From NCBI RefSeq assembly GCF_040567655.1, contig NZ_JBEXAC010000001.1, positions 682,001 to 746,000 of the forward strand: DNA of 64,000 nt, in the 5' to 3' direction. Numbering within the stretch: position 1 is the stretch's first letter; every line of letters begins with the position of its first letter. The notes under the pieces are model-generated. The model made no database searches. It was not told the origin of the DNA and saw only the letters and a list, made by a program, of their open reading frames with translations. Position numbers and translations under genes: made by a program. Origin of the DNA: Chitinophaga sp. H8. Its GTDB lineage: Bacteria; Bacteroidota; Bacteroidia; Chitinophagales; Chitinophagaceae. Below, one piece after another: positions 18,852-28,080 of this stretch.

Positions 18852-19080
18852 AAACTTAGTTTTGGATGTGATGGGAAAATTGCATTGGGATTGGTTGATA
18901 CTATTAAGTTAACCAATAAAGTTGACTTTTTTATCATTTCGTATAGGCTAGATATATTAAACTAAATTTTGATAAGATAATTCTTTGTTGTTATTTCGTT
19001 ACTCATAGCGACAGCAACCCGGACATTAGGAATGATTGTACTAAAGGCGCTACTGACTGCGGCATGCGATAACCACTTCT

Positions 19081-21588
19081 ATGAATAACAATATAAACTT
19101 TGGCATTGATTTAGGCACCACTAACTCATTGATAGCAAAGTTCCAGGATGGCAAAGTTGAGATCTTTAAGAATCCCTATGGCCAGAAATTAACACTGCCT
19201 TCTGTCGTCGCTTTCCGTAAAGACCGCATCATAGTGGGGGATAAAGCAAGGGCGCTGATAGAAAAGGACCCGGAAAATGTGTTTGCTTCCTTTAAGAGAA
19301 AAATGGGTACCGCGGAAAGTTTCTTCGTACCCAATCTGGGCGATTTTAAAACACCTGCTGCGTTATCCGCCCAGGTACTCAAAGAGTTAAAAAACTTTGT
19401 TCATACCGGAGAAACACCGGATGCGGTAGTGATTACTATTCCGGCATCATTTGATACCATACAATGCAATGCTACCAAAAAAGCGGGCTATGAAGCCGGC
19501 TTTAAAGAGGTGGCCCTGTTGCATGAGCCTATTGCGGCCTGCCTGGCTTTTGCCAATAAACAGGAGGCACAAACGAAAATGAAGGGACAATGGCTGGTAT
19601 ATGATCTGGGTGGAGGTACTTTTGATGTTGCGCTGGTACGCTTTGCGGAAGGGGAAATGAAGGTCATTGACCACGAAGGGGATAACTACCTGGGCGGAGT
19701 TGATTTTGATATGGCTGTTATTGATCACCTGGTGATCCCTTATCTCGAAAAACGGTACAAACTACCTGATTTTTCCAGGGAACTCAAAGGAGCAAAGGGG
19801 AAGTATAATACGCTTTATTATAGCCTGATTAAAAAAGCAGAAGAGGTAAAAGTACAATTGACCACTGATCTCTTTGCTGAACTGGAATTTGAAATCACCG
19901 ACCAGGATGGAACCCTGCATGATATCTGCTTTACCATAACCCGTGAAGATTTTGAAGGGTGCATTTATAATAAAGTGATATACTCCACAGAACTGGTAAA
20001 AAAGATCCTGTCACGTAATCAGGTGAGCGGCCGGGAAGTGCGGGAAGTGGTACTCATCGGAGGCAGTACCTATATTCCACTTGTAAAACAACTGGTAGCG
20101 AAGGAGCTGGGGATTGCGGTCAACTGCACAGTGGATCCTACTACTGCTGTGGTAATGGGAGCTGCTTATTATGCTGGCGGCAAAGTAAAACAACTGTTGC
20201 CGGATACAGTAAGCCCCGCTGGTGAAAAGGGCCTCGTATCCGTACGGAACATCAGATTTAAAACAGCCTATCAGAAAATCACGCAGGACCTGTCAGCGTA
20301 TTTTACAGCGATAGTAAGCGGGGACCTGGACGGTTGCACCTACCGTATTGTACGTGCGGATGGGGGATACGACAGCGGGATCAAAAGATTAAAAGAACGG
20401 ATTTCCGAAGTGCTGTTACTGGCGCCGGATACCTGCAACAGGTTTGAACTGACCGTTTTTGATGAGGAGCATCAGCCCGTGCCCGTGCAAAAAACAGTGA
20501 TTGAAATCACGCATGGTAAATTCAGTGTACAAGGGCAGCCACTACCGGATGATATCTGTATTGAAGTAGATGATATTGAAAATAATATTACCCGCCTGGA
20601 AGTCATTTTTGAAAAGAATGCAATTTTACCACTACGAAAAACAATCACACGCGAGCTGGTTAAAACGATTATGCGTGGGAGTGATGACAGCCTGATGATC
20701 AATGTGGTGGAAGGCAGCCGTTATGCCGTACCGCTGAGTTGTGTGCCGGTAGGGGTAATAGAAATTACTGCCAGAGAGCTGGCGTCAGATCTGGTAAAGG
20801 GATCGGATATTGAAATTACCCTGGAAATGAGTGAAAGCAGGGACCTTACTATTACTGCTACGCTGCTGCTGAATGATCAGGCATTTTCTGATGTATTTAA
20901 TCCTTCCGTACGGTATGTGAACATGAATAAGCTCCGGGAAGAACTGACCGTATTGCACCGGCAGGCCTTAAAGCTGTTGAAACAATATGAAAACAGCCAG
21001 GAGTACGAACTGGCTGCTTCCCTGCAATACCTGGAAAGCGAGATTAATAAAGCTATCATGGTATTGCAGGGCCAGGGAGAGGATGATGTAACCGATAAAA
21101 AATACCAGCTGGAAGAAAACAAGCGAAAGCTGGCACAACAACTGGATGCTGTTGGAAAAGAACAGCAACTGGTACACCTGGTAGAGCAATATTATGAGTA
21201 CAGGAACTATTGCGAAGCCCTTATCAAAGAATCAGCTGAACCTGCCTGGCAGCTGAAGCTGGATGAAATCATGACAGCAGAAAAGGTATCCCTGGCTTCT
21301 CAAAGTGCCTATACTATCAAGACAAAAGTAGCGGCGCTTAAGAAGCTGGCATGGGATATGAAAAAAGACCAGGACTATACCTGGATTAATATTTTCCATC
21401 ATTATACTACGTTGCCATTAACACAATTTACAGACGAAAAGAAAGCTGCCCGGTATATCGGAGTAGGAGAAAGAGCATTGGAACGGCACAATTACAAAGA
21501 GCTGAAAGTAGCCGTGCTTGCATTGCATCACCTGTTGCCAGATGAGCAAAAAGACGAAAAAAGAATGAAAGGTACCGGAATAGGCTGA
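19081..21588 (+). CDS. Hsp70-family ATPase with an extra beta insert and divergent C-terminus
   Basis: The nucleotide-binding domain covers residues 1-370, with phosphate-1 motif GIDLGTTNS (8-16), phosphate-2 motif YDLGGGTFDVAL (174-185) and adenosine motif VLIGGSTYIP (324-333). After it, a DnaK would carry the substrate-binding beta domain at once. Here about 130 residues of Ig-like beta sequence come first (AYFTAIVSGDL to PVPVQKTVIEI). A region resembling the DnaK beta domain follows (about 500-600, NAILPLRKTITR to SRDLTITATL), then a 230-residue charged helical part instead of the normal lid. The length is 835 against about 640 for DnaK. No DnaJ or GrpE gene is next to it. It is probably a specialised chaperone; clients are unknown. 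Confidence 0.88.
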   Translation: MNNNINFGIDLGTTNSLIAKFQDGKVEIFKNPYGQKLTLPSVVAFRKDRIIVGDKARALIEKDPENVFASFKRKMGTAESFFVPNLGDFKTPAALSAQVLKELKNFVHTGETPDAVVITIPASFDTIQCNATKKAGYEAGFKEVALLHEPIAACLAFANKQEAQTKMKGQWLVYDLGGGTFDVALVRFAEGEMKVIDHEGDNYLGGVDFDMAVIDHLVIPYLEKRYKLPDFSRELKGAKGKYNTLYYSLIKKAEEVKVQLTTDLFAELEFEITDQDGTLHDICFTITREDFEGCIYNKVIYSTELVKKILSRNQVSGREVREVVLIGGSTYIPLVKQLVAKELGIAVNCTVDPTTAVVMGAAYYAGGKVKQLLPDTVSPAGEKGLVSVRNIRFKTAYQKITQDLSAYFTAIVSGDLDGCTYRIVRADGGYDSGIKRLKERISEVLLLAPDTCNRFELTVFDEEHQPVPVQKTVIEITHGKFSVQGQPLPDDICIEVDDIENNITRLEVIFEKNAILPLRKTITRELVKTIMRGSDDSLMINVVEGSRYAVPLSCVPVGVIEITARELASDLVKGSDIEITLEMSESRDLTITATLLLNDQAFSDVFNPSVRYVNMNKLREELTVLHRQALKLLKQYENSQEYELAASLQYLESEINKAIMVLQGQGEDDVTDKKYQLEENKRKLAQQLDAVGKEQQLVHLVEQYYEYRNYCEALIKESAEPAWQLKLDEIMTAEKVSLASQSAYTIKTKVAALKKLAWDMKKDQDYTWINIFHHYTTLPLTQFTDEKKAARYIGVGERALERHNYKELKVAVLALHHLLPDEQKDEKRMKGTGIG

Positions 21589-21736
21589 GTAATGACCGGG
21601 CAATGGTTGCAGATAGGAACGCGCACTACAATCATTACACCGCAAGAGTTTATTAACATCAAAAGGAGTGCGCCGCTGATTTACAGTGGTAAACGTACTA
21701 ATTGTTCTTAATGTTTTAAGTGGCGTTACGATAGTA

Positions 21737-22726
21737 CTATACGCCTAATTTACTGGCCACGGAGCGTTTGTTAAATTTTTCGCGGTATTCGCGGGGGCTA
21801 AGTCCCAGGTTTTTTCTGAAGAGTGTCCTGAATGCTTTGATATCATTGTAGCCTGCGTTGAGCATTACTTCCGTTACACTTTGATTCGTTTGCTCCAGCA
21901 GTTTACGGGCAGCTTCTATACGGGTCCTTTGCAGGTATACAATGGGGGTGATACCGGTGGCATGCTTAAAGCGGCGTACAAAGTTTCTGCGGCTGGAAGG
22001 CATATTCACAATGATCTCTTCTACTGTATTGGCCTGATGATACTTGCTTTCTATCAGTTGCTGGGCTTCTATTACCAGATTGTCCTGGTGATTTTTAGGA
22101 GGTAAAAAAGAAGAAAAATGCGACTGGGATTCCCGGTCCATATCAATCGAAAACATCTTTGCCGTTTGAACAGCTATTTCCCGTCCGCAGTATTTTTCGA
22201 GGAGAAACAGCAGCAGGTGAAAGCTATTGGTGGCGCCTCCGCTGGTATAAATGCCGTGATCTATCGTGATTACTTTATCCTCATAAAGCAACACTTCCGG
22301 GAAGGCCTTCGCAAATTCCTCGCTGGACATAATATGCGTGGTAGCTTTTTTATTATTCAGCAAGCCGGAAGCTGCCAGTAAAAAAGCACCGGTACAGAAA
22401 CTGCCTATTTCAGCCCCCTGCTGGTACTGCTGCCGTAGCCAGGGGAGGAAACCCTGGTTGGCGGCGATAGCCTGTTGAAGATCTGCTGTACTGAAAGCAG
22501 GAATTAACACGAGGTCGGTTTCGTGAACAGTGGTAATACAACGTGGATGATAACCATAGATGGTATGATCATTTTCCGGGGTATCCAGACACACCAGCTG
22601 AATATCAAAAAATGGTGCCTGCTGACGGAGCTTATAGAAGTTGTTGACCGACTCAAATACATCCAGGACCGCTGCAATGCTAATGAGGCGGTGTTGATGT
22701 GTAAGTAAGATAGAGAGTTGTGTCAT
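21737..22726 (-). CDS. GlxA-type transcriptional regulator (DJ-1/PfpI domain plus AraC HTH)
   Basis: The first 190 residues form a DJ-1/PfpI (class I amidotransferase-like) domain with the nucleophile-elbow cysteine in GSFCTGAFLLA (about 112). The last 110 residues carry the double helix-turn-helix of AraC regulators, ending with the signature GYNDIKAFRTLFRKNLGLSPREYRE. This fusion defines the GlxA group, which senses a small molecule with the first domain. The 329-residue length is normal. It converges with the Hsp70 gene and is divergent from the metal regulator, so its target cannot be named. Confidence 0.93.
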   Translation of the reverse strand: MTQLSILLTHQHRLISIAAVLDVFESVNNFYKLRQQAPFFDIQLVCLDTPENDHTIYGYHPRCITTVHETDLVLIPAFSTADLQQAIAANQGFLPWLRQQYQQGAEIGSFCTGAFLLAASGLLNNKKATTHIMSSEEFAKAFPEVLLYEDKVITIDHGIYTSGGATNSFHLLLFLLEKYCGREIAVQTAKMFSIDMDRESQSHFSSFLPPKNHQDNLVIEAQQLIESKYHQANTVEEIIVNMPSSRRNFVRRFKHATGITPIVYLQRTRIEAARKLLEQTNQSVTEVMLNAGYNDIKAFRTLFRKNLGLSPREYREKFNKRSVASKLGV

Positions 22727-22863
22727 GGGTCTGAGGTTATTCCGCCAATTTACGAATTCTGTCTTAAATACCCCCTATGTTGACTTTTTTGACATAATGC
22801 AGCGCCATTATCCAGGGTTGTCCTGAGCAGTTGTTTTACCTCCTTATATTATAATTATTATAT

Positions 22864-22881
22864 AATTAGGCGAGACTAATT
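22864..22881. promoter_or_regulatory. Candidate DtxR/MntR-type operator
   Basis: AATTAG and CTAATT form an 18-base inverted repeat with a 6-base centre (TTAGGCGAGACTAA core), similar to the TTAGG-type half sites of DtxR/MntR regulators. It lies 90 bases before the DtxR-family gene and is surrounded by A+T-rich promoter-like DNA. Autoregulation of the regulator-transporter operon by Mn or Fe is the likely function. Confidence 0.5.
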
Positions 22882-22971
22882 TGAAATATTAGATAAGTAT
22901 TCTTATTTTTATGCGCTGAATCAAAATGCCCATACAGGTATTACCGGCATTACAATCGTTAAAGTAACCAG

Positions 22972-23631
22972 ATGACAGCTTCAGAGCAGGAATATTTAAA
23001 GCAGATTTATCTGTATACCCAGGCAAGCGGCGATATGATACATACCAAGCAGCTGGCTATCCAGGTAAATGCCCGGTCTGCTTCTGTAACGGATATGGTG
23101 AAGCGGTTGGCCGGCAAAGAATGGGTTATCTATAATCCATACCGGGGCTGCTGCCTGTCTGATAAAGGTAAAGGAGCTGCATTGCAGGTGATCCGGCGGC
23201 ACCGGCTATGGGAATTATTCCTGGCAGAAAAACTGGGGATCGACTGGAAAGAGGTGCACACCATTGCTACAAAACTGCAAAGTATCCAGTCGGACGAACT
23301 CATTGATAAGCTGTCGGAGTACCTGGGAAATCCCACTTACGATCCTCATGGCGAGGCAATTCCGGATGGGGAGGGTAATGTGCCGGCAACGGACTATCCC
23401 GAGGTGTATGATCTTAAAATAGGGCAGGAGGCTATTGTGTTTGGATACCGGGATACGGGAAAAGCATTCCTGCAATATGTGGAAAAGCTCAATTTATTGA
23501 TAGGCGTTCCTGTGAAAGTACTGTCTGTGATAGATTATAATTTTTCTATCGAAATATTGGCAGGGGGAGCGGATCAGCATATCATTTCAAAGGAAACAGC
23601 GCAGCAGATCTATGTTAAAGTTATTGAATAA
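22972..23631 (+). CDS. DtxR/MntR-family metal-dependent transcriptional regulator
   Basis: The protein is 219 residues. Residues 1-60 form a winged helix with the recognition region [21 protein letters not shown], followed by the metal-binding dimerisation domain with [15 protein letters not shown] and [14 protein letters not shown] (histidine, glutamate and aspartate ligands). A C-terminal SH3-like (FeoA) domain covers about 150-219. When loaded with Mn or Fe it should bind DNA and repress uptake genes. The coding end overlaps the start of the Nramp transporter by 20 bases, so the two are one operon and the transporter is the obvious target. Confidence 0.94.
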   Translation: MTASEQEYLKQIYLYTQASGDMIHTKQLAIQVNARSASVTDMVKRLAGKEWVIYNPYRGCCLSDKGKGAALQVIRRHRLWELFLAEKLGIDWKEVHTIATKLQSIQSDELIDKLSEYLGNPTYDPHGEAIPDGEGNVPATDYPEVYDLKIGQEAIVFGYRDTGKAFLQYVEKLNLLIGVPVKVLSVIDYNFSIEILAGGADQHIISKETAQQIYVKVIE

Positions 23632-24961
23632 AAGCAAGGCAGTTGCTCCGGGATGGCGGAAGGAAAAGACCCATGACTCCCTGTCGGAAGTATTTTCCAG
23701 CGTAAGGGTGCCGGTTAATGGCAGTTTCTGGAAAAAACTCCTGGCTTTTGCAGGGCCGGGATTAATGGTAGCAGTAGGGTATATGGATCCGGGCAATTGG
23801 GCTACGGACATAGCAGGAGGGGCACAATTTGGTTATACCCTGTTGTCCGTGATACTGATCTCCAATCTGTTTGCCATGGTATTACAGCACTTGTCTGTAA
23901 AGCTGGGGGTGGTAGCAGAGCGGGACCTGGCGCAGGCCTGCCGGGATCATTATTCTCCTGCGGTAAGTTTCATATTGTGGATCCTTTGTGAAATAGCCAT
24001 AGCTGCCTGCGACCTGGCAGAGGTGATTGGTTCGGCCATTGCGCTGAACCTGCTGTTTGGTATTCCCTTAACCTGGGGAGTAGTGATCACGGCATTGGAC
24101 GTACTGATTATCCTGTTTTTTCAGTACAAGGGCTTCCGTTTTATTGAGAGTGTAGTAGCAGCTTTTATATTGGTGATTACAGGCTGTTTTATCTTTGAGA
24201 TGATTGCTTCCAAACCGGAAATATTTCCCTTGCTGAGTGGGTTATTGCCTAAAATGGAAATCGTGACCAACCCTTCCATGCTATATATCGCTATTGGTAT
24301 CCTGGGGGCCACGGTAATGCCGCACAACCTGTACCTGCATTCCAGTATAGTACAAACACGTGATTATCCCCGCAATACGGCAGGGAAGAAGATGGCGATT
24401 AAGTTTGCTACTATTGATAGCACGGTGTCTTTAATGTTTGCTTTTTTTATCAATGCAGCTATTCTCATTGTGGCCGCCGCGGCCTTTCATACTTCCGGTC
24501 ACCAGGATGTAGCCGATATAACGGATGCACATGAACTACTGACGCCCCTGCTGGGCACTACGCTGGCCAGTACTTTATTTGCCGTGGCCTTGCTGGCATC
24601 GGGCCAGAATTCTACATTAACCGGAACCCTGGCAGGACAGATTGTAATGGAAGGTTTTCTGAATATTCGTTTGAAACCCTGGTTGCGCAGGCTGATTACC
24701 CGGTTGGTAGCTATTGTACCGGCCTTTATAGTAGCGTGGTTGTATGGAGAAAAAGGAACTGCCAACCTGCTGGTATTAAGTCAGGTGATCTTATCCATGC
24801 AGCTGAGTTTTGCGGTAGTGCCACTGGTATTGTTTACCAGTGATAAAAATAAAATGGGGCCCTTTGTAAATGGCAGGATCCTGAAAGTACTTGTAACGAT
24901 CATTACCGTGATCATTATTGCACTCAATGGCTTTTTACTGTATGATGAACTATTGAAATAG
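23612..24961 (+). CDS. mntH: Nramp-family divalent metal transporter
   Basis: MntH imports Mn2+ (and Fe2+) with protons. The 449-residue protein has 11 predicted helices. The ion-binding motif of helix 1 is [16 protein letters not shown] (about 59-74, with the DPGN signature), and helix 6 has [15 protein letters not shown]. The N-terminal 45 residues are cytosolic and charged. The ATG at 23612 lies inside the upstream regulator gene (20-base overlap), a typical translational-coupling arrangement. Control by the DtxR-type protein is inferred from this order. Confidence 0.96.
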   Translation: MLKLLNKSKAVAPGWRKEKTHDSLSEVFSSVRVPVNGSFWKKLLAFAGPGLMVAVGYMDPGNWATDIAGGAQFGYTLLSVILISNLFAMVLQHLSVKLGVVAERDLAQACRDHYSPAVSFILWILCEIAIAACDLAEVIGSAIALNLLFGIPLTWGVVITALDVLIILFFQYKGFRFIESVVAAFILVITGCFIFEMIASKPEIFPLLSGLLPKMEIVTNPSMLYIAIGILGATVMPHNLYLHSSIVQTRDYPRNTAGKKMAIKFATIDSTVSLMFAFFINAAILIVAAAAFHTSGHQDVADITDAHELLTPLLGTTLASTLFAVALLASGQNSTLTGTLAGQIVMEGFLNIRLKPWLRRLITRLVAIVPAFIVAWLYGEKGTANLLVLSQVILSMQLSFAVVPLVLFTSDKNKMGPFVNGRILKVLVTIITVIIIALNGFLLYDELLK

Positions 24962-24976
24962 GAAGGTAAAAACTTT

Positions 24977-25050
24977 ACCGGCTTCCGTGTTTGCGGAAGC
25001 CGGTGTTCGGAAGTGATGATAACAGGGCCATCTTTTTTAAGATGGCTTTT
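24977..25050. terminator. Two hairpins between the convergent mntH and dioxygenase genes
   Basis: The first stem pairs ACCGGCTTCCG (24977-24987) with its complement (24994-25004) but has no T run. The second pairs GCCATCTT (25027-25034) with AAGATGGC (25039-25046) and is followed by TTTT, and preceded by A/T-rich sequence for the other strand. Together they can end both transcripts. Confidence 0.7.
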
Positions 25051-25058
25051 GTAATATA

Positions 25059-25934
25059 TTATCCGGCCTGAAAGCAGCGCATGCTGATACTACCGTTTTG
25101 TATTTCTTCGTAAGTAAATTTCAAGGCTTCATTTTTATCTGTCAGCCCCATACTGTAAATCATCGGAAGATAATGATCATTGGTAGGGATAGACAGTTGT
25201 GCCGCCCTGCCCAGGGTATGGTAATTGACCAGGTCGGTAAAGGCGCCCTGTTCCAGCTTTGTTTTTACCAGTGCATCAAATTCAAGTGCCCAGTCGTACG
25301 GTTTGGGATTGGCAGAAAAGTCTACCTGGTAAAGGTTATGTACAATATTCCCGCTGCCAATGATCAGCACCCCTTTGTTGCGTAAGCCTTTTAATTCTGC
25401 CGCCAGTTTAAAATGATATGCCGGAGGCTGATGGTAATCAATACTCATCTGGAATACCGGAATGTTGGCTTTCGGGTACATATGTTTCAGGATGGTCCAG
25501 GCACCATGGTCCAGGCCCCATTGATCATCTGCTACCACTGTGGCAGAAGTGACCATTGCTTTGGTGGCGGCAGCCATTTCAGGTGCTCCGGGAGCAGGGT
25601 ATTGTACATCATACAGTGCCTGTGGAAAACCACCAAAATCATGAATGGTTTTAGGTTGTGGTGCTGTTAAAACATGCGTTCCTTTTGTGAGCCAATGGGC
25701 AGAGATTACAAGTATAGCTGCCGGTGGCTGCAGGGCAGTACCCATATTACCCAACGCACGGGTAAAGGCATTGTCGCTGATGCCATTCATAGGGCTGCCA
25801 TGTCCGATGAAGAGTACCGGCATGGCTGCCGTGTTGGTAAAATCGCCGGTGATATTTTTAAGTTCATGCAGTTGCATAGTGTATCCTCCTAAAGGTAAAA
25901 GTGCTATTGATTTGAGAAAATCTTTACGGTCCAT
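25059..25934 (-). CDS. ygiD: LigB/YgiD-type extradiol ring-cleavage dioxygenase
   Basis: This class opens catechol rings (4,5-DOPA in YgiD) with a mononuclear metal. The 291-residue protein has a 35-residue N-terminal extension ahead of the catalytic start MPVLFIGHGSPMN, where the histidine is a metal ligand. Other typical parts are ILVISAHWLTKG (His), GLDHGAWTILKHMYP (His) and VLIIGSGNIVHNL. The extension (MDRKDFLKSIALLPLGGYTM) resembles an export or anchor signal, so the enzyme may be periplasmic, which is not usual. A perfect palindrome lies about 80-110 bases upstream of the start. The natural substrate is not known. Confidence 0.9.
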   Translation of the reverse strand: MDRKDFLKSIALLPLGGYTMQLHELKNITGDFTNTAAMPVLFIGHGSPMNGISDNAFTRALGNMGTALQPPAAILVISAHWLTKGTHVLTAPQPKTIHDFGGFPQALYDVQYPAPGAPEMAAATKAMVTSATVVADDQWGLDHGAWTILKHMYPKANIPVFQMSIDYHQPPAYHFKLAAELKGLRNKGVLIIGSGNIVHNLYQVDFSANPKPYDWALEFDALVKTKLEQGAFTDLVNYHTLGRAAQLSIPTNDHYLPMIYSMGLTDKNEALKFTYEEIQNGSISMRCFQAG

Positions 25935-26012
25935 ATCATTGATATATCCTTGCTGATATGCCTGTTATATACAGCACCGGCGATGTCATAAAACTCCCGG
26001 TGTTTTACTTGA

Positions 26013-26043
26013 TTGTACTGTAATTAAAATAATTACAGTACAA
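26013..26043. promoter_or_regulatory. Perfect 14-bp-arm palindrome, candidate operator
   Basis: TTGTACTGTAATTA (26013-26026) is followed by three A residues and then its exact reverse complement (26030-26043). It lies in the 254-base gap between the dioxygenase start (minus strand) and the sdpR-like gene (plus strand), about 80 bases upstream of the former. The symmetry is that expected for a dimeric regulator of the MarR/HxlR kind. It has no T run, so it is not a terminator. Confidence 0.55.
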
Positions 26044-26177
26044 AGGTAAGTCTTTTTCCAATATACCGCGTTATTTTAGAAAACCCCCAGGGTAGCAGGA
26101 ATAGGGCCTTTGGAGGAAGTGTTGCCTTTTCCTGTTTAAATATAATTTGGAGGGGAAGCCCTTCTTATTTACCTTAG

Positions 26178-26199
26178 TATTTAGATAGTTGTCTAAATA
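26178..26199. promoter_or_regulatory. Operator-like inverted repeat at the start of the ArsR-type gene
   Basis: TATTTAGA (26178-26185) and TCTAAATA (26192-26199) form perfect 8-bp arms with a 6-base spacer. The site ends seven bases before the GTG at 26207, so a bound repressor would block transcription or translation of its own gene. ArsR/SdpR-type regulators bind such sites. Confidence 0.6.
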
Positions 26200-26206
26200 T
26201 ATACAC

Positions 26207-26506
26207 GTGAATACTGTTTTTAAAGCGCTGAATGATCAAACGCGCAGGGATATATTGGAATTGCTTAAAAAGGAGGATATGACTGCTGGTCAGATAGCGG
26301 ATCATTTTAATTTTTCCAAGCCTACTATTTCACACCATCTGGACTTGCTGAAGCAGGCGGAGTTATTGACCAGTGTGAAGAAGGGGCAATTCATTTATTA
26401 TTCCCTCAACATTACCGTAATGGATGAATTACTGAAGTGGATGTTGCAGTTTACAGATGCCCTGCCTCTCAAAAAGAAACCCGTTATCAAATATGAAAGA
26501 AAGTAA
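26207..26506 (+). CDS. ArsR-family repressor, SdpR-like
   Basis: This is a small winged-helix repressor of 99 residues if the GTG at 26207 is used. The TTG at 26189 lies inside the inverted repeat and adds only six residues that are not typical, so GTG is preferred. The HTH covers MTAGQIADHFNFSKPTISHHLDLLKQAELL, with the wing at KKGQFIYYSL. There are no cysteine metal sites, which fits SdpR rather than a metal sensor. It is followed, with a 14-base overlap, by an SdpI-family gene, the same pairing as in Bacillus sdpRI. It probably represses its own operon. Confidence 0.88.
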   Translation: MNTVFKALNDQTRRDILELLKKEDMTAGQIADHFNFSKPTISHHLDLLKQAELLTSVKKGQFIYYSLNITVMDELLKWMLQFTDALPLKKKPVIKYERK

Positions 26507-27383
26507 ATGGCTGAAAGAAGCGCCACTGGTAATACTGATCTGTTGTCCGGGGTTAGTATACCTGTATTTAAAACATTTGTTACCTGATTTATTACCTACC
26601 CATTACACCGTGGATGCAGCGGGCAAATGGGTGGTGGACGGGCAATCAGGTCCGCTGAGCTTTGTCATCTCCATGTTGCTGGGATCGGTTATTGTATACG
26701 GGGCATTGAGCCTGCCGGCAGTTTTGCAGCGGTTGGGCGTTGCAGCTAAGCAACAGACCATTGCCATTGGGCCTGTTTTTTATGTTTTAAAAGTAGGGAT
26801 CCTCTTGTTGTTAAACGGGATCCCGGTGTATACCATGCTGGTAGCAGCTGGTAAAATTACCGGTGGCAGCGCTGCCATGCTGGCTTATACCGGTGGTGTT
26901 TTCGTATTGCTGTTGTTTAACCTGTTTGTATACCGGCTTTATTCCAGGATGTATCATACGGAGGGCGCGCGGCCTTTGTCTGGCAAGCCCTATATTGTTT
27001 TATGGGTAGCTACGCATGTAATCATTTCTATCGGACCGCTTTGTATTTTACTGGCACCTGGCGGCCTCAATGCAGGAAAAATGATCCCGCAGTTTGTATT
27101 GGTATTCCTGGCGGTGTGCGGGAACCTGTTGTACAGTGTGAAACCTAATCTTTACCTGGGAATCCGTACCCCGTGGACTTTACGGAATGAAACGGTATGG
27201 CGTAAAACACACCGTATCGGTGGTATTGTATTTTTTATCTGTGGTACTGCCGGGTTCCTGGCCACGCTGCTGGCTGATGGCAAACAGGTACAGTATATAT
27301 TTATCACTGTATTAGCAATCACTACACTTATACCCGTTTTATACTCTTACCTTATTTATAAAAAGATAACGGCACAACCTTAG
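26493..27383 (+). CDS. SdpI-family membrane protein
   Basis: The 296-residue protein has about eight hydrophobic helices. The SdpI signature is clear in NLYLGIRTPWTLRNE with VWRKTHRIGG after it (about 220-245), and the first part has a DUF1648-like region (HYTVDAAGKWVVDGQSGP, about 36-53). In Bacillus, SdpI gives immunity to the toxin SDP and signals to SdpR. The ATG at 26493 overlaps the repressor gene end and is preferred to an upstream start that would read through the repressor. No toxin gene is nearby, so its role here may be general envelope-stress immunity. Confidence 0.85.
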   Translation: MKESKWLKEAPLVILICCPGLVYLYLKHLLPDLLPTHYTVDAAGKWVVDGQSGPLSFVISMLLGSVIVYGALSLPAVLQRLGVAAKQQTIAIGPVFYVLKVGILLLLNGIPVYTMLVAAGKITGGSAAMLAYTGGVFVLLLFNLFVYRLYSRMYHTEGARPLSGKPYIVLWVATHVIISIGPLCILLAPGGLNAGKMIPQFVLVFLAVCGNLLYSVKPNLYLGIRTPWTLRNETVWRKTHRIGGIVFFICGTAGFLATLLADGKQVQYIFITVLAITTLIPVLYSYLIYKKITAQP

Positions 27384-27395
27384 TATTGCCGGAGA

Positions 27396-27419
27396 GGAGC
27401 TGACTTTTGATACAGCTCC
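27396..27419. terminator. Hairpin between convergent sdpI and msrA genes
   Basis: GGAGCTG (27396-27402) pairs with CAGCTCC (27413-27419) around a 10-base loop. There is no strong T run, so this is a weak or factor-assisted terminator at best. Confidence 0.4.
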
Positions 27420-27435
27420 GGCTCCTGCGCAGTTG

Positions 27436-28080
27436 CTAGTCTTTTTTAAGATGATCTTTAAATGCTTTTTTGAATTTATCAAGTTTAGGCTTTATCACAA
27501 ACGTGCAATAAGGCTGGGAACCGTTCTGGTTATAATAGTTCTGGTGGTAGTCTTCCGCTTTATAAAAAGTAGGTAAAGGAGATATTTCGGTTACGATAGG
27601 TTTGTCGTATGCACCGGATTCCTGTACTTTCTTTTTATAAAACTCCGCCTTTTTATGTTGATCCTCATTATGGTAGAATATCACCGACCGGTATTGGGTG
27701 CCCACATCATTTCCCTGCCGGTTGAGCTGGGTAGGGTCATGACTGAGCCAGAAGGCTTCCAGTAAAGCTTCATACGTTATTTTGGAAGGATCGTAGGTAA
27801 TCTGTGTAACTTCCGCATGCCCGGTGGTACCGGTACATACTGCTTCATAGCTGGGATTAGGTACGGTACCGCCTGCATAGCCGGATTCTACTTTCAATAC
27901 TCCATCTAATTGTTGGAATTGTGCTTCGGTGCACCAGAAGCATCCTGCTCCAAAAGTGGCTTTTTCTGTTTTTGTAGTGTCCGTTATTTCCATATCGTCA
28001 GGTACTTTATCTTTTTTGCTTTCTGCGCAGGCCCCCAGTGAAAATACCAGCAGGCAGCTTAATAATGAATATTTTAACAT
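27436..28080 (-). CDS. msrA: Peptide-methionine (S)-S-oxide reductase, lipoprotein form
   Basis: MsrA repairs oxidised methionine in proteins, using thioredoxin-type electrons. The catalytic GCFWCTEAQF motif has Cys47 as nucleophile, followed by the typical GYAGGTVPNPSYEAVCTGTTGH and, later, QYRSVIFYHNEDQ and YHQNYYNQNGSQPYC. The product is 214 residues. The first 20 residues form a lipoprotein signal (LLVFSLGACAE), so this copy works in the periplasm and is likely tethered to a membrane. The gene is monocistronic. Confidence 0.96.
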   Translation of the reverse strand: MLKYSLLSCLLVFSLGACAESKKDKVPDDMEITDTTKTEKATFGAGCFWCTEAQFQQLDGVLKVESGYAGGTVPNPSYEAVCTGTTGHAEVTQITYDPSKITYEALLEAFWLSHDPTQLNRQGNDVGTQYRSVIFYHNEDQHKKAEFYKKKVQESGAYDKPIVTEISPLPTFYKAEDYHQNYYNQNGSQPYCTFVIKPKLDKFKKAFKDHLKKD

